Below, one piece after another: positions 36,466 to 45,403 of a DNA stretch of 64,000 nt (position 1 is the first letter of the stretch; every line of letters begins with the position of its first letter). The notes under the pieces are model-generated. The model had not been told where the DNA came from. It did no database searches and saw nothing but the letters and a program-made list of their open reading frames with translations. The translations under genes and the position numbers were made by a program. The stretch is from Halomonas sp. DQ26W (GTDB lineage: Bacteria > Pseudomonadota > Gammaproteobacteria > Pseudomonadales > Halomonadaceae). Location: the NCBI RefSeq assembly GCF_003339685.1, contig NZ_QPKI01000010.1, positions 1-64,000 of the forward strand, in the 5' to 3' direction.

Positions 36466-38993
36466 GCGATATCAAGGATGCGACCCTGACGCCTGAGGTC
36501 CAGCGGTTACACAAGGGAATGCAGGAGGTCTGGGGTAACCCGAAAGGGCTCAGGGCGCTGACCGTGGTGAACCACACTACCGTTGGCCTGCGTTTCATGG
36601 TGACCGGGGCGATCTTCTTCTTGATTGGTGGCCTGCTGGCCATGCTGATTCGTACTCAGTTGGCCTTCCCCGACAACAATTTCATGTCGCCCGAGGTTTA
36701 TAACCAGGTCTTCACCATGCACGGCACGGTGATGATGTTCCTTTTCGCCATCCCCATCCTCGAGGGGCTGGCGATCTACATGATCCCCAAGATGCTCGGC
36801 GCCCGCGACCTGGTCTGTCCTCGCCTGACCGCCTTTGGCTATTTCTGCTACCTGTTCGGCGGCATCATCCTGTTTTCCAGTCTGATTCTGGAGATGGCGC
36901 CGGCCAGCGGCTGGTTCATGTATACCCCGCTTAGCAGCGGCGAATACTCGCCCGGGCCGGGTTCGGATTTCTGGTTGCTGGGCATCACCTTCGTCGAGAT
37001 ATCGGCGCTCTCCGCCGGGGTGGAGTTGGTGGTATCGATCTTGCGTACCCGCACCCAGGGCATGGCATTGCACAAGATGCCGCTGTTTGCCTGGTACATC
37101 CTGGCCATGGCGCTGATGATCGTGGTCGGTTTCCCACCGCTGATTCTTGGCAGCATCCTGCTAGAGCTGGAGCGCGCCACCGGGATGCCATTTTTCGATG
37201 TGGCCGGCGGGGGCGATCCGGTGCTCTGGGCGCACCTGTTCTGGCTGTTCGGCCATCCCGAGGTCTATATCATTTTCCTGCCTGGGGCGGGCATCGTCTC
37301 GACATTGATTCCGGTTTTCGCCGGTCGCCCCATCGTCGGCTACGGCTGGGTAGTGGCGGCGATCATCATCATGGGCTTCGTTAGCTTCGGCCTGTGGGTG
37401 CACCACATGTTTACCCTGGGCATCCCTCAGCTGGCGTTGGCCTTCTTCTCGGCGGCAAGCATGCTGGTGGCGATTCCCACCGCCATACAGATATTCGTCT
37501 GGCTTTCCACGCTGTGGCTGGGCAGGCCGAGAATGACGCTGCCCATGCTATGGATCGTCGGCTTCCTGGTGATCTTCGTACTGGGCGGGCTGACCGGGGT
37601 GATGCTGGCCCTGGTGCCGTTCAACTGGCAGGTACACGATACGCATTTCGTGGTGGCCCACATGCACTACGTGCTGGTGGGGGGCATGCTGTTCCCGTTG
37701 ATGGCTGGTCTCTATTACTGGCTACCCCAGGTATCGGGGCGCATGCCTTCGGAGCGACTGGGCAAGTGGAGCTTCTGGCTGATCTTTCTCGGCTTCAATG
37801 TCACGTTCCTAGTCATGCACTGGACCGGGCTGCTGGGCATGCGGCGGCGTGTCTTCACTTATGACACGGCCATGGGCTGGGATATCTACAACCTGATTTC
37901 CTCGGTGGGCGGGTTCATCATGTCCGCCGGGGTGGCGCTGCTGATCCTGGATATCGCGCTGCACTTCCGCTTCGGCAAGAAGGCGCCGCAGAACCCATGG
38001 GGCGCCGACACCCTGGAGTGGGCCATGCCGAAACCGCCCACACCCTACAACTTCGTCAGCCTGCCCAAGGTCGAGACGCGTCATCCGCTATGGGAGGAGC
38101 CTGAGCTTTCGCGCACCATTTATGAAGGGCAGCATGGCTTGGCGAATATCGAGCATGGCCGGCGCGAGACCTGGGGCAGCGATGCGCTGACCGGCAAGCT
38201 GCGCGAGACCATCCATCTCCCCAGCAACTCCTGGTGGCCGTTGTTCTCTTCACTGGCTCTGGCGGTGGTGTGCATCAGCCTGCTGGTGCGGGTCTATTGG
38301 GTTGCAGCATTGGCGGCTCTGGTGGCCGTCGTGCTGTTGCTGCGCTGGTCGTGGGAAAACGGCGCGCATCCCAAGGTGGCGCCCGATGCTACGTTGGAGC
38401 CCAGTGAGCCGCCGTTGCACTTTCACACCATGAACGGGCCTGGCGTATGGACCATGTCGGTTTCCCATCTGGCCAATGGCTCTCTTTATCTCTCATTGCT
38501 GTTCGGCTGGTTCTATCTGTGGACCGTGGCTCCGGAGTGGCAGATGCCGGAATCATCGCCGCTCTCGATGCCGCTGCTGGTACTGGCGGGCGCGGCCCTG
38601 ACCCTGGGGGCGTTCGTGCTCTCGAAGCTGGTGCGGCGATTGCGTCGACGCAACGATGTGGGGCTCGGCGGTGGTATGTATCTGATCGGCGTACTCGGGG
38701 TGCTGCAATCGGCACTGATCGGTATTGTGATCTGGCAGGCGGAGTTGGCTCCCATCGAGAGTGCTCACGACGCCACGCTGCTGGTGGCGCTGGTCTACGT
38801 TCTGATCCATGCGTTGCTTGGCGCCATCCTGTGCCTGTTGCAAGGGCTGCGGGTCGGCTATGGTTTCGTCAGCGCCGAGATGCCCATGGAGCCGGTCGTG
38901 GTGCTGCGCCTGTGGCACTACAATCTGGTGGTCTACTGGACCCTGTTCGTGGCCATCTGGGTCATGCCGACCCTGCTGGGAGGGGCGTCATGA
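36462..38993 (+). CDS. ctaD: Cytochrome c oxidase fused subunits I and III
   Basis: An 843-aa fusion. Residues 1 to about 560 are subunit I with haem/CuB ligands in TMHGTVMMFLFAIP, LFGHPEVYIIFLP and HDTHFVVAHMHYVL. After a loop rich in prolines and charged residues, residues about 580-843 contain further helices and the subunit III pattern (HFHTMNGPGVWTMSV, WHYNLVVYWTLFVAIW). Fused I-III oxidases are known in several bacteria and in caa3-type enzymes. The start overlaps ctaC, indicating coupled translation. Confidence 0.92.
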   Translation: MSDIKDATLTPEVQRLHKGMQEVWGNPKGLRALTVVNHTTVGLRFMVTGAIFFLIGGLLAMLIRTQLAFPDNNFMSPEVYNQVFTMHGTVMMFLFAIPILEGLAIYMIPKMLGARDLVCPRLTAFGYFCYLFGGIILFSSLILEMAPASGWFMYTPLSSGEYSPGPGSDFWLLGITFVEISALSAGVELVVSILRTRTQGMALHKMPLFAWYILAMALMIVVGFPPLILGSILLELERATGMPFFDVAGGGDPVLWAHLFWLFGHPEVYIIFLPGAGIVSTLIPVFAGRPIVGYGWVVAAIIIMGFVSFGLWVHHMFTLGIPQLALAFFSAASMLVAIPTAIQIFVWLSTLWLGRPRMTLPMLWIVGFLVIFVLGGLTGVMLALVPFNWQVHDTHFVVAHMHYVLVGGMLFPLMAGLYYWLPQVSGRMPSERLGKWSFWLIFLGFNVTFLVMHWTGLLGMRRRVFTYDTAMGWDIYNLISSVGGFIMSAGVALLILDIALHFRFGKKAPQNPWGADTLEWAMPKPPTPYNFVSLPKVETRHPLWEEPELSRTIYEGQHGLANIEHGRRETWGSDALTGKLRETIHLPSNSWWPLFSSLALAVVCISLLVRVYWVAALAALVAVVLLLRWSWENGAHPKVAPDATLEPSEPPLHFHTMNGPGVWTMSVSHLANGSLYLSLLFGWFYLWTVAPEWQMPESSPLSMPLLVLAGAALTLGAFVLSKLVRRLRRRNDVGLGGGMYLIGVLGVLQSALIGIVIWQAELAPIESAHDATLLVALVYVLIHALLGAILCLLQGLRVGYGFVSAEMPMEPVVVLRLWHYNLVVYWTLFVAIWVMPTLLGGAS

Positions 38994-39340
38994 AGCACTT
39001 GCTGAGTCTGACCCACCCCATTCAGCTGGTAGGCGGCCTGACCATCTGGAGCATCTGGTTCGTGGCAATCTATGGCGGGCTGTCGGTGGCCTGCGCGGTG
39101 GCGCCCCCCGACCCCTTGCGCGACATGTGGACCGGCATCAACCTCGCAGTGGGATTGGCGACGCTAGGCGCCATGGCTTTACTACTATTGTTGAGCTGGG
39201 CCGCGGTGTTGGCAGCGCGCAGGACATCGGTTCGGCGTGAGTGCTACTTCGGTAATGTCTCCGCGGGCATCTACCTGTTCTCGGCAGGCGCCACGCTGTT
39301 CGTTGGCTATCCGGTGATATTCCTGCCCCCCTGTCTGTGA
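38990..39340 (+). CDS. Small membrane protein of the caa3 oxidase operon
   Basis: A 116-aa protein with three hydrophobic helices and no known motif; ATG 38990 overlaps the ctaD stop (ATGA), so it is clearly in the operon. It is placed where other oxidases have subunit IV or an assembly protein. Function is inferred from position only. Confidence 0.7.
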   Translation: MKHLLSLTHPIQLVGGLTIWSIWFVAIYGGLSVACAVAPPDPLRDMWTGINLAVGLATLGAMALLLLLSWAAVLAARRTSVRRECYFGNVSAGIYLFSAGATLFVGYPVIFLPPCL

Positions 39341-39458
39341 GCGGGCATGGCGTTCGATGCCTGCGCCGATTCTGTCGACACCGCTAGCCTGCTATACTCG
39401 CGCCAGGTCGCGGCGATGCGCTTGCCGCAGGACGTTCCAGTTCCAGGGGGAGTTCCCG

Positions 39459-39734
39459 ATGCAGAATGCCGTGATCCTGATCAACACCGACAAGGGCCAG
39501 GTCAAGGCGGTGGCAGAGCGTCTTGCCGATGTCGAGGGTATCAGCGAGGTCTATTCGACCTGCGGCCGCTATGATCTGGTGGCAATCGCCCGTACGCGCG
39601 ATTTCGAAAGCCTGGCGGAGCTGGTCACCGAGCGCCTCAATGCCGTCGAAGGCATTCGCGATACGGAAACCCTCAATGCCATGCAGGTTCATTCCCGGCA
39701 CGATCTCGAAACGATGTTTTCGCTGGGCTGGTAA
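39459..39734 (+). CDS. Stand-alone Lrp/AsnC ligand-binding domain protein
   Basis: A 91-aa protein that contains only the RAM/ALD ligand-binding fold of Lrp/AsnC regulators (INTDKGQVKAVAERL, YSTCGRYDLVAIAR) and no DNA-binding helix-turn-helix. Such short forms are known and may bind amino acids and tune full-length Lrp relatives, or act alone. AGGGGGA precedes ATG 39459. Confidence 0.88.
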   Translation: MQNAVILINTDKGQVKAVAERLADVEGISEVYSTCGRYDLVAIARTRDFESLAELVTERLNAVEGIRDTETLNAMQVHSRHDLETMFSLGW

Positions 39735-39758
39735 CCCGGGATCGCCCTCCTGCTGCGC

Positions 39759-39803
39759 GAACACCCAAGTAACTGAACACCCAAGTACCTGAACACTAAG
39801 TGC
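39759..39803 (+). repeat. 16-bp tandem repeat, about 2.5 copies
   Basis: GAACACCCAAGTAACT (39759-39774), GAACACCCAAGTACCT (39775-39790) and a diverged GAACACTAAGTGCC follow one another between the AsnC-like gene and the nuclease gene. Confidence 0.8.
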
Positions 39804-39846
39804 CGGTGCCGATGCGTGCCGGCAGTGGCACCTTTCGGATCGACTC

Positions 39847-40731
39847 ATGGCCCTAGCACGTTCCCGCAGGCGGCGCCGCTCGTCGTTGTCAGGTTGGCGT
39901 TCACGCACCCGCCAGTTTGGTATTACGCTTGTCTTCGTGCTGGTTGGCAGCGGACTCTGGTACAGCCAGGAGCAGGGATACCGCGACCAGCTGAGCTGGA
40001 TGGGTGTGCCCACCTGGGAAAGCCTCACCCCCTTGACCGTCCATCGTGTCCTGCGCAACGACGGCTTTCTCGTCGGTTGGTCCGACATCCGGGTCAATCC
40101 GCTGTGGGTAAGCTACCTGCTGCATGAGATGGACGACCCGCTCGCCGGCCCCAGGCCCGGTTTCCGTCGCGACTGGCGCACGCTCTGGCCGGTTGCTGCG
40201 AATAGTTACTCCGGCAGCGGCTACGACCGGGGGCACCTGGCACCCAACCATGCCATTGCAGTGGTGCATGGTCGCGACGCGCAACAGCAGTCCTTCCTGA
40301 TGAGTAATATTTCGCCCCAGAGGCCGGACCTCAATCGTCGTCTCTGGCAACGCCTGGAAGAGGTGGTGATCGATCACTTTGTGCCGCGCTTCGGTGTCGT
40401 GCAGGTGATCACCGGACCGGTATTCCCTGAGCGATTTCTCGACAACGTGACCAACCGGGTCGGTCTGGTGGAAATTCCCGAGGCGTTTTACAAGATCATC
40501 GTGGTGCCGGCAGAGGAGCCACGGGCACTGGCCTTCATCATGCCCCAGGAGGTGCGCGGCGACGAGCCGCTGGACGATTACCTGGTGAGTATCGACGAGG
40601 TAGAGGTGCGCACCGGTCTGAACTTCTTCCCACGCCTGCCCGAAGAGGTCGCCGAGGTGCTGGAGGGGGAGGTGGTGGCCGAGGGATGGGCGTTGGAAGA
40701 GGTGGCGCGGCTGCCGGGGCGGTTCCAGTAA
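39847..40731 (+). CDS. Membrane-anchored DNA/RNA non-specific endonuclease
   Basis: The 294-aa protein has an Arg-rich N-terminus, one hydrophobic helix (about residues 25-40, signal anchor) and an NUC-type nuclease domain with the catalytic DRGHLAPN motif (H near 128) and the metal-binding asparagine in NISPQ. It should sit outside the inner membrane and cut nucleic acids there. Such enzymes may serve nutrient scavenging or cell-envelope functions. There is no adjacent immunity gene. Confidence 0.88.
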   Translation: MALARSRRRRRSSLSGWRSRTRQFGITLVFVLVGSGLWYSQEQGYRDQLSWMGVPTWESLTPLTVHRVLRNDGFLVGWSDIRVNPLWVSYLLHEMDDPLAGPRPGFRRDWRTLWPVAANSYSGSGYDRGHLAPNHAIAVVHGRDAQQQSFLMSNISPQRPDLNRRLWQRLEEVVIDHFVPRFGVVQVITGPVFPERFLDNVTNRVGLVEIPEAFYKIIVVPAEEPRALAFIMPQEVRGDEPLDDYLVSIDEVEVRTGLNFFPRLPEEVAEVLEGEVVAEGWALEEVARLPGRFQ

Positions 40732-40753
40732 GCCGGCAGTGATTGGCAGGCAC

Positions 40754-40776
40754 AAAAAAACCGCGATTCGTCGCGG
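40754..40776 (-). terminator. Terminator of the tRNA-Leu cluster
   Basis: On the minus strand ACCGCGA-CGAA-TCGCGGT is followed by a run of seven T residues, a classic intrinsic terminator that ends transcription of the three tRNA-Leu genes. Confidence 0.85.
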
Positions 40777-40851
40777 TCTCTTGGGTCACTCTCGTGCATC
40801 GTTCTCGATAACGATGCAACCTGCATGACGCGGCGTGCTTGTGAAAAGCAG

Positions 40852-40938
40852 TGGTGCCCAGGAGAGGACTTGAACCTCCACATCCTTACGGATACTAGCA
40901 CCTGAAGCTAGCGCGTCTACCAATTCCGCCACCTGGGC
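40852..40938 (-). tRNA. tRNA-Leu (anticodon CAG), copy 3 in transcription order
   Basis: An 87-nt class II tRNA with acceptor GCCCAGG/CCTGGGC, anticodon loop TTCAGGT, long variable arm ATCC-GTAA-GGAT and encoded CCA. Identical in sequence to the gene at 40974-41060. Confidence 0.95.
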
Positions 40939-40973
40939 GCATCATGCTGTCGTCGTGTTCGCGAGCCCTGGGA

Positions 40974-41060
40974 TGGTGCCCAGGAGAGGACTTGAACCTC
41001 CACATCCTTACGGATACTAGCACCTGAAGCTAGCGCGTCTACCAATTCCGCCACCTGGGC
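40974..41060 (-). tRNA. tRNA-Leu (anticodon CAG), copy 2
   Basis: Identical to the copy at 40852-40938, class II with a long variable arm and encoded CCA. Confidence 0.95.
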
Positions 41061-41128
41061 GAACACGGGACTTTTGAAGTGACAAACAGCTTGGGCGCCT
41101 ACCCGACCACATTCTCCGGAGATAGCGA

Positions 41129-41215
41129 TGGTGCCCAGAAGAGGACTTGAACCTCCACGTCCTTACGGACACTAGCACCTGAAGCTAGCGCGTCTACCAA
41201 TTCCGCCATCTGGGC
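41129..41215 (-). tRNA. tRNA-Leu (anticodon CAG), copy 1, variant
   Basis: Same cloverleaf and anticodon, but with paired changes: acceptor last pair G-C to A-T (GCCCAGA/TCTGGGC) and variable arm GTCC-GTAA-GGAC in place of ATCC/GGAT. Both changes keep pairing. It is first in transcription order. Confidence 0.95.
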
Positions 41216-41226
41216 AGGCGAGGCGT

Positions 41227-41254
41227 ATCTTACCCAAACTGTGGCTCAATGCAA
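41227..41254 (-). promoter_or_regulatory. Possible promoter of the tRNA-Leu cluster
   Basis: On the minus strand TTGCAT and TAAGAT are separated by 16 bases just upstream of the first tRNA-Leu. Each box matches its consensus only in part, so this is tentative. Confidence 0.4.
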
Positions 41255-41485
41255 GAGTAGCGGTCAAATTTTCGCCCGGCGCCTGGGGGGGGGCATGAAC
41301 GGCGTCTGTGGTGGCTGCCGGTGCCGATCCCTAGTCAGCCGAGGCGCCAACAATGATATGGATCAGGCCGCGGGGCTTTATAAGCACAAAGTATTAATCA
41401 GGCGGCGTGCCATATAGCGGTTTAATCAGGCAGGATGAATTCAACTTATGCGCTGATACTCCCACGGTTACCAGAGGGGCTCAAT

Positions 41486-41968
41486 GTGCTCAAGTACGCC
41501 CTCAGCCTGACAGGCATCATGGCCGTTATCTGGTTGCTTCTCTCCGGGCAGTTGACCCATGCCATTCTGGTCCCGCTGGGCGCTGTATCCGTTGCCCTCA
41601 CGGTGTACCTGGCATATCGCATGCGCATACTGGATCGGGAGGGGCATCCCATCCATCTGATGATTCCCATCGTCAAGTACCTGCCCTGGCTGCTGAAGGA
41701 GGTGGTGAAGGCCAATCTGGTGGTGGCCCGTCACATTGTCCTGGGCCGCAAGAGCCTGAGCCCTCGAATCTGTCGCCTGGACACCACTCAGGAAACCGAT
41801 CTGGGCAGGGTGTTCCTCGCAAACTCCATCACGCTGACACCTGGCACGGTGGCCGTCTATGTCCGCGAGCGGGAGGTCTGGTTCTACGCCTTGACCGAAG
41901 AGCTGGAGCAGGGCGTTCTGAGCGGTGAAATGGACCGGCGGGTGACGCGGCTCGAGGGGGACCCCTGA
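41486..41968 (+). CDS. mrpE: Na+/H+ antiporter subunit E, first Mrp operon
   Basis: The 160-aa MrpE/MnhE protein has two N-terminal helices and the family pattern ANSITLTPGT. GTG 41486 has GAGGGG six bases upstream and gives the usual MLKYALSL-like start; an ATG at 41435 adds 17 unlikely residues. It opens a plus-strand operon in the order E-F-G-MbhD-like-B-C-D-D-X-D. Confidence 0.88.
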   Translation: MLKYALSLTGIMAVIWLLLSGQLTHAILVPLGAVSVALTVYLAYRMRILDREGHPIHLMIPIVKYLPWLLKEVVKANLVVARHIVLGRKSLSPRICRLDTTQETDLGRVFLANSITLTPGTVAVYVREREVWFYALTEELEQGVLSGEMDRRVTRLEGDP

Positions 41969-42255
41969 TGCTGGTTGCCATCGCACTGGCCGTTCTCTTC
42001 AGCCTGGGCTGTGCGCTGATCCGCGCCTACATCGGACCGACGCTCTTCGACCGGCTGCTTGCGGTGAACGTCGTCGGCAGCCTTACGGTGCTGCTCATTG
42101 CCCTGCTTGGCTTCATCGTCGGTCGTCCCGAGTTTATCGACATTGCCATTGTCTATGCGCTGCTTAACTACATCGGCGTCGTGGCTGTCCTGCGGTTCTT
42201 CGAGTCCGGTCGTTTCGGTGCGTCGCGCAGACACGGAGAGGAGGAGCCGCCATGA
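41968..42255 (+). CDS. mrpF: Na+/H+ antiporter subunit F, first Mrp operon
   Basis: The 95-aa three-helix MrpF/MnhF protein carries the conserved RAYIGPTLFDRLLAVN segment. Its ATG overlaps the mrpE stop and its own end overlaps mrpG by four bases. Confidence 0.92.
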   Translation: MLVAIALAVLFSLGCALIRAYIGPTLFDRLLAVNVVGSLTVLLIALLGFIVGRPEFIDIAIVYALLNYIGVVAVLRFFESGRFGASRRHGEEEPP

Positions 42256-42581
42256 GCCTGGTCCTGGACCTGATTAGCGGACTGATGCTGCTCTGTGGCG
42301 CCATACTGGTGGTGATAAGCGGCGTTGGCCTGCTGCGCTTTCCCGATTTCTACTCCCGCATCCAGGCGGCCGGGATGACCGATACCCTCTGCATGATCCT
42401 GATTCTCGGCGGCCTGATGCTGCAAGCTGATTCCTTTGGGGTGGTCGCCAAGCTGCTGTTCACCCTGGTGTTTTTGTTCTTCACGGCGCCTGCCGCCAGC
42501 CATGCACTGACCAAGACAGCGCGCCAATGCAAGTTATCCCCCTGGCGGTCCGACAAGGAGGGTGACTCATCGAAGCCCTGA
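42252..42581 (+). CDS. mrpG: Na+/H+ antiporter subunit G, first Mrp operon
   Basis: The 109-aa MrpG/MnhG protein has three helices with [16 protein letters not shown] and [11 protein letters not shown] typical of the family. AAGGAGG near its end serves the next gene. Confidence 0.92.
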   Translation: MSLVLDLISGLMLLCGAILVVISGVGLLRFPDFYSRIQAAGMTDTLCMILILGGLMLQADSFGVVAKLLFTLVFLFFTAPAASHALTKTARQCKLSPWRSDKEGDSSKP

Positions 42582-42589
42582 TCGACCTC

Positions 42590-43147
42590 TTGCTGCTTGC
42601 CTTCATGGCCCTGGTGGCGATTGCCGTGGTGAGGATTCGCAACCTCTTCGCGGCGATCATGCTTACTGGCATTTACAGTCTGCTGGCGGCTTCGCTGTTC
42701 GTGATGCTCGACGCCGTTGATGTTGCTCTGACGGAAGCGGCCGTCGGAGCCGGGATCATGATAATTCTCATGTTGGCCACTCTGGCGTTGACCACCAGTG
42801 AAGAAAAAGTCCGCATTACGCGCCAGAACTTGCTGGCTCTGGTGGTAGTGGTGATCACGGGTGGGGCTCTCATCTACGGCACCCTGGACATGCCAAAGGT
42901 CGGTGATCCGCGGGCTCCCGCTCATACCTACCTGGCGCCGCATTTCACCCAGTACTCGGTGGAGGAAATTGGCATCCCCAATATGGTGACCTCCGTGCTG
43001 GCCAGCTATCGGGGTCTGGACACCCTGGGCGAAGCCGTGGTCGTGCTCACCGCCGCCGTGGCGGTGATCCTGGTAATCGGCAGCGGCCGGGCCCGACAGC
43101 GCAAGCGACGCCAGAAGAACCCCAGCAGCAGGGAGAGCCGTTCGTGA
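42590..43147 (+). CDS. MbhD/MrpA-C-terminal-like membrane protein (DUF4040)
   Basis: The protein of about 185 aa has roughly five helices and the DUF4040 pattern ([35 protein letters not shown]) followed by a MrpB-like segment with [14 protein letters not shown]. It corresponds to the C-terminal piece of MrpA. The only formal start is TTG 42590, yet family-like residues IEALIDL continue upstream to an ATC codon at 42569, which stands seven bases after AAGGAGG. The real start may be the rare ATC. The 3' end overlaps mrpB. Confidence 0.8.
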   Translation: MLLAFMALVAIAVVRIRNLFAAIMLTGIYSLLAASLFVMLDAVDVALTEAAVGAGIMIILMLATLALTTSEEKVRITRQNLLALVVVVITGGALIYGTLDMPKVGDPRAPAHTYLAPHFTQYSVEEIGIPNMVTSVLASYRGLDTLGEAVVVLTAAVAVILVIGSGRARQRKRRQKNPSSRESRS

Positions 43148-43563
43148 AACATCACATCGTGCTGCGGGTCGTTACCAAGATCATGATTCCGCTGATCGTG
43201 ATCTACGCGCTGTATATCCAGTTTCATGGCGAGTACGGCCCTGGAGGCGGCTTCCAGGCAGGCATCATCTTCTCCGCAGGCTTCATCATCTTCAGCCTCA
43301 TATTCGGTCTGGATGTGGCGCAGGAGGCCATACCGCCTGAAGCAACTCGCCTTCTGGCCGCTTTCGGCGTGCTGCTCTATATCGGTATCGGTCTGGCCTG
43401 CATCCTGCTGGGCGGGCAGTTCCTGGAATACAAGGTCTTGCTGGCGAACGATCAGGCGGGCGAAACCCTTGGGATCATCGGTATCGAACTGGGCGTGGGC
43501 ATTACCGTTGCTGCCGTTGCCCTCACCCTGTTTTACGCCTTTGCCGGCCGGGAGCGGGAATAA
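43144..43563 (+). CDS. mrpB: Na+/H+ antiporter subunit B, first Mrp operon
   Basis: The 139-aa MnhB-domain protein has four helices and the hallmark [17 protein letters not shown] start at 43144 overlaps the preceding gene by four bases. Confidence 0.92.
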   Translation: MKHHIVLRVVTKIMIPLIVIYALYIQFHGEYGPGGGFQAGIIFSAGFIIFSLIFGLDVAQEAIPPEATRLLAAFGVLLYIGIGLACILLGGQFLEYKVLLANDQAGETLGIIGIELGVGITVAAVALTLFYAFAGRERE

Positions 43564-43916
43564 TGGAGTGGATCGGCTTCTATAATTACTGGGTGGTTGT
43601 GGTTCTCATGATGGTGGGATTCTACATCGTCATTGCCCAGGGCAACCTGATCAAGAAGATCGTTGGGCTGAATATCTTCCAGACCTCTGTGTTCATCTTC
43701 TTCATCAGTCTGGCCAAGCTGGATGGCGGTACCGCACCGATTTATGTTGAGGGCGTAAGCGACTATTCCAACCCTCTGCCGCATGTGCTCATCCTGACCG
43801 CCATCGTGGTCGGCGTGGCCCTGACCGCCGTAGGCCTCGCCTTGGTGGTGCGCATTCAAGAGCTCTACGGCACCATCGAAGAAGACGAGATCCACGCACA
43901 GGACGAGGCCGAGTGA
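43563..43916 (+). CDS. mrpC: Na+/H+ antiporter subunit C (NuoK-like), first Mrp operon
   Basis: The 117-aa protein has three helices with GLNIFQTSVFIFFIS and DPLPHVLILTAIVVG-like PLPHVLILTAIVVGVAL, as in MrpC/NuoK. It begins on the last base of mrpB and ends overlapping the next gene. Confidence 0.92.
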   Translation: MEWIGFYNYWVVVVLMMVGFYIVIAQGNLIKKIVGLNIFQTSVFIFFISLAKLDGGTAPIYVEGVSDYSNPLPHVLILTAIVVGVALTAVGLALVVRIQELYGTIEEDEIHAQDEAE

Positions 43917-45403
43917 TGGGGCTGGTTCAGCTTCATCTGCCGGCTTTTCAGGTCATTTTGCCCATGCTGGCGGCACCGCTGGTGATGCTCATGGCGCGCT
44001 CGCCACGCGCTGCCTGGGCAACTGCTACCCTGGTCAGCTGGCTCAGTCTGGCCATTTCTCTGATGCTATTGGTCCGCGTCCAGGCGGAAGGAGTCGTGAC
44101 CTACCACATGGGCGGCTGGCTGCCGCCGGTGGGGATCGAATACAGGGTGGACTCGGTCAATATTCTGGTGCTGCTGGTGATCAGCTTCATCAGCGCGGTG
44201 GTCATGCCCTTTGCACGGCAGAGCGTGGCGAGCGAGGTCCGGGAAGACAAGCATGGCTACTTCTATGCCGCCTTCCTGCTGGCCAATTGCGGGCTGCTGG
44301 GGATCGCCATCACCGGTGACGCCTTCAATATTTTCGTCTTCTTCGAGATTGCCGCTCTGGCATCCTACTCGCTCATCGCCACGGGTCGCGAGCGACAGGC
44401 CGTGATGGCTTCCTATCAGTATTTGATGATGGGGACGATCGGGACGACCTTCCTGCTCATCGGCATCGGCTTTCTCTACATCATGACCGGCACCCTGAAC
44501 CTGATGGACCTGGCCGCGAGGCTGCCGGAAGTCAACGACACCAGGACGGTGCGTGCTGCGCTGGCCTTTATCGTGGTGGGCATCTCGTTGAAGCTGGCAC
44601 TCTTTCCCCTGCACCTGTGGCTGCCCAATGCCTATGCCTATGCGCCATCCATGGTCACCGTGTTCCTTTCCGCCACGGCAACCAAGGTGGCCATCTATGT
44701 GCTGATGCGCTTCATCTTCGGCGTGTTTGGCCATGAGCTGAGCTTCAATGAGCTCGAAATGAATCTGCTGCTGATGCCGCTGGCGATGCTTGGCATCCTG
44801 ATTCCCTCCATCGTGGCCATCTTCCACACCAATATAAAGCGCATGTTCGCCTACTCCAGCGTGGCCCAGGTGGGTTACATCATCCTGGGCATCAGCTTTG
44901 CCAGCACCCTGGGGCTGATGGCATCGGTATTGCATCTTTTCAATCATGCGATCACCAAGGCGGCGCTGTTCATGGCGCTGGGCTGCATCGCCTATCGGCT
45001 CGGCGGTGTGTCGCTGATTCACATGACGGGGGCCGGGCAGCGGATGCCGTGGACCATGACGGCATTTGTCATTGCCGGGCTGTCGCTGATCGGTGTACCG
45101 CTGACAGCGGGCTTCGTCACCAAGTGGCATCTGATTCTTGCGGCCCTGGACGGCGGGCTATGGCCGATAGCCGTGTTCCTGCTGGGGACCTCGGTGCTGG
45201 CGCTGCTCTACGTCTGGCGGGTGGTGGAAGTGGCTTTTTTCCGCCCTCCGCTCAGGCGCATCAAGGTTCGTGAAGCGCCTCTGTCGCTTCTTCTTCCCAC
45301 CTGGTTTCTCACGCTGGCCTGCCTTTACTTCGGTATCGAGACATCCCTGCCGGTGGGCCTGGCCGAGCGTGCCGCCGAGGCATTGATGGGAGGTTACCCG
45401 TGA
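43916..45403 (+). CDS. mrpD: Proton-conducting antiporter subunit D, first of three
   Basis: The 495-aa NuoN/MrpD-like subunit has about 14 helices. The proton-path residues are seen: Glu in FFEIAALASYS, Lys in SLKLALFPLHLWLP and Lys in TATKVAIYVLM. ATG 43916 overlaps the mrpC stop; a GTG one codon earlier is also possible. It is the first of three antiporter-like large subunits in this operon. Confidence 0.9.
   Translation: MGLVQLHLPAFQVILPMLAAPLVMLMARSPRAAWATATLVSWLSLAISLMLLVRVQAEGVVTYHMGGWLPPVGIEYRVDSVNILVLLVISFISAVVMPFARQSVASEVREDKHGYFYAAFLLANCGLLGIAITGDAFNIFVFFEIAALASYSLIATGRERQAVMASYQYLMMGTIGTTFLLIGIGFLYIMTGTLNLMDLAARLPEVNDTRTVRAALAFIVVGISLKLALFPLHLWLPNAYAYAPSMVTVFLSATATKVAIYVLMRFIFGVFGHELSFNELEMNLLLMPLAMLGILIPSIVAIFHTNIKRMFAYSSVAQVGYIILGISFASTLGLMASVLHLFNHAITKAALFMALGCIAYRLGGVSLIHMTGAGQRMPWTMTAFVIAGLSLIGVPLTAGFVTKWHLILAALDGGLWPIAVFLLGTSVLALLYVWRVVEVAFFRPPLRRIKVREAPLSLLLPTWFLTLACLYFGIETSLPVGLAERAAEALMGGYP

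Noticed and set aside
39847..41215. A toxin-immunity or mobile island made of the nuclease and tRNA-Leu genes
   Set aside because: No integrase, attachment-site duplication or immunity-like gene is present, and base composition does not differ from the surroundings.
44066..45130. A 354-codon minus-strand frame opposite the first MrpD-like gene
   Set aside because: Antisense shadow with His/Gln-rich low-information sequence.
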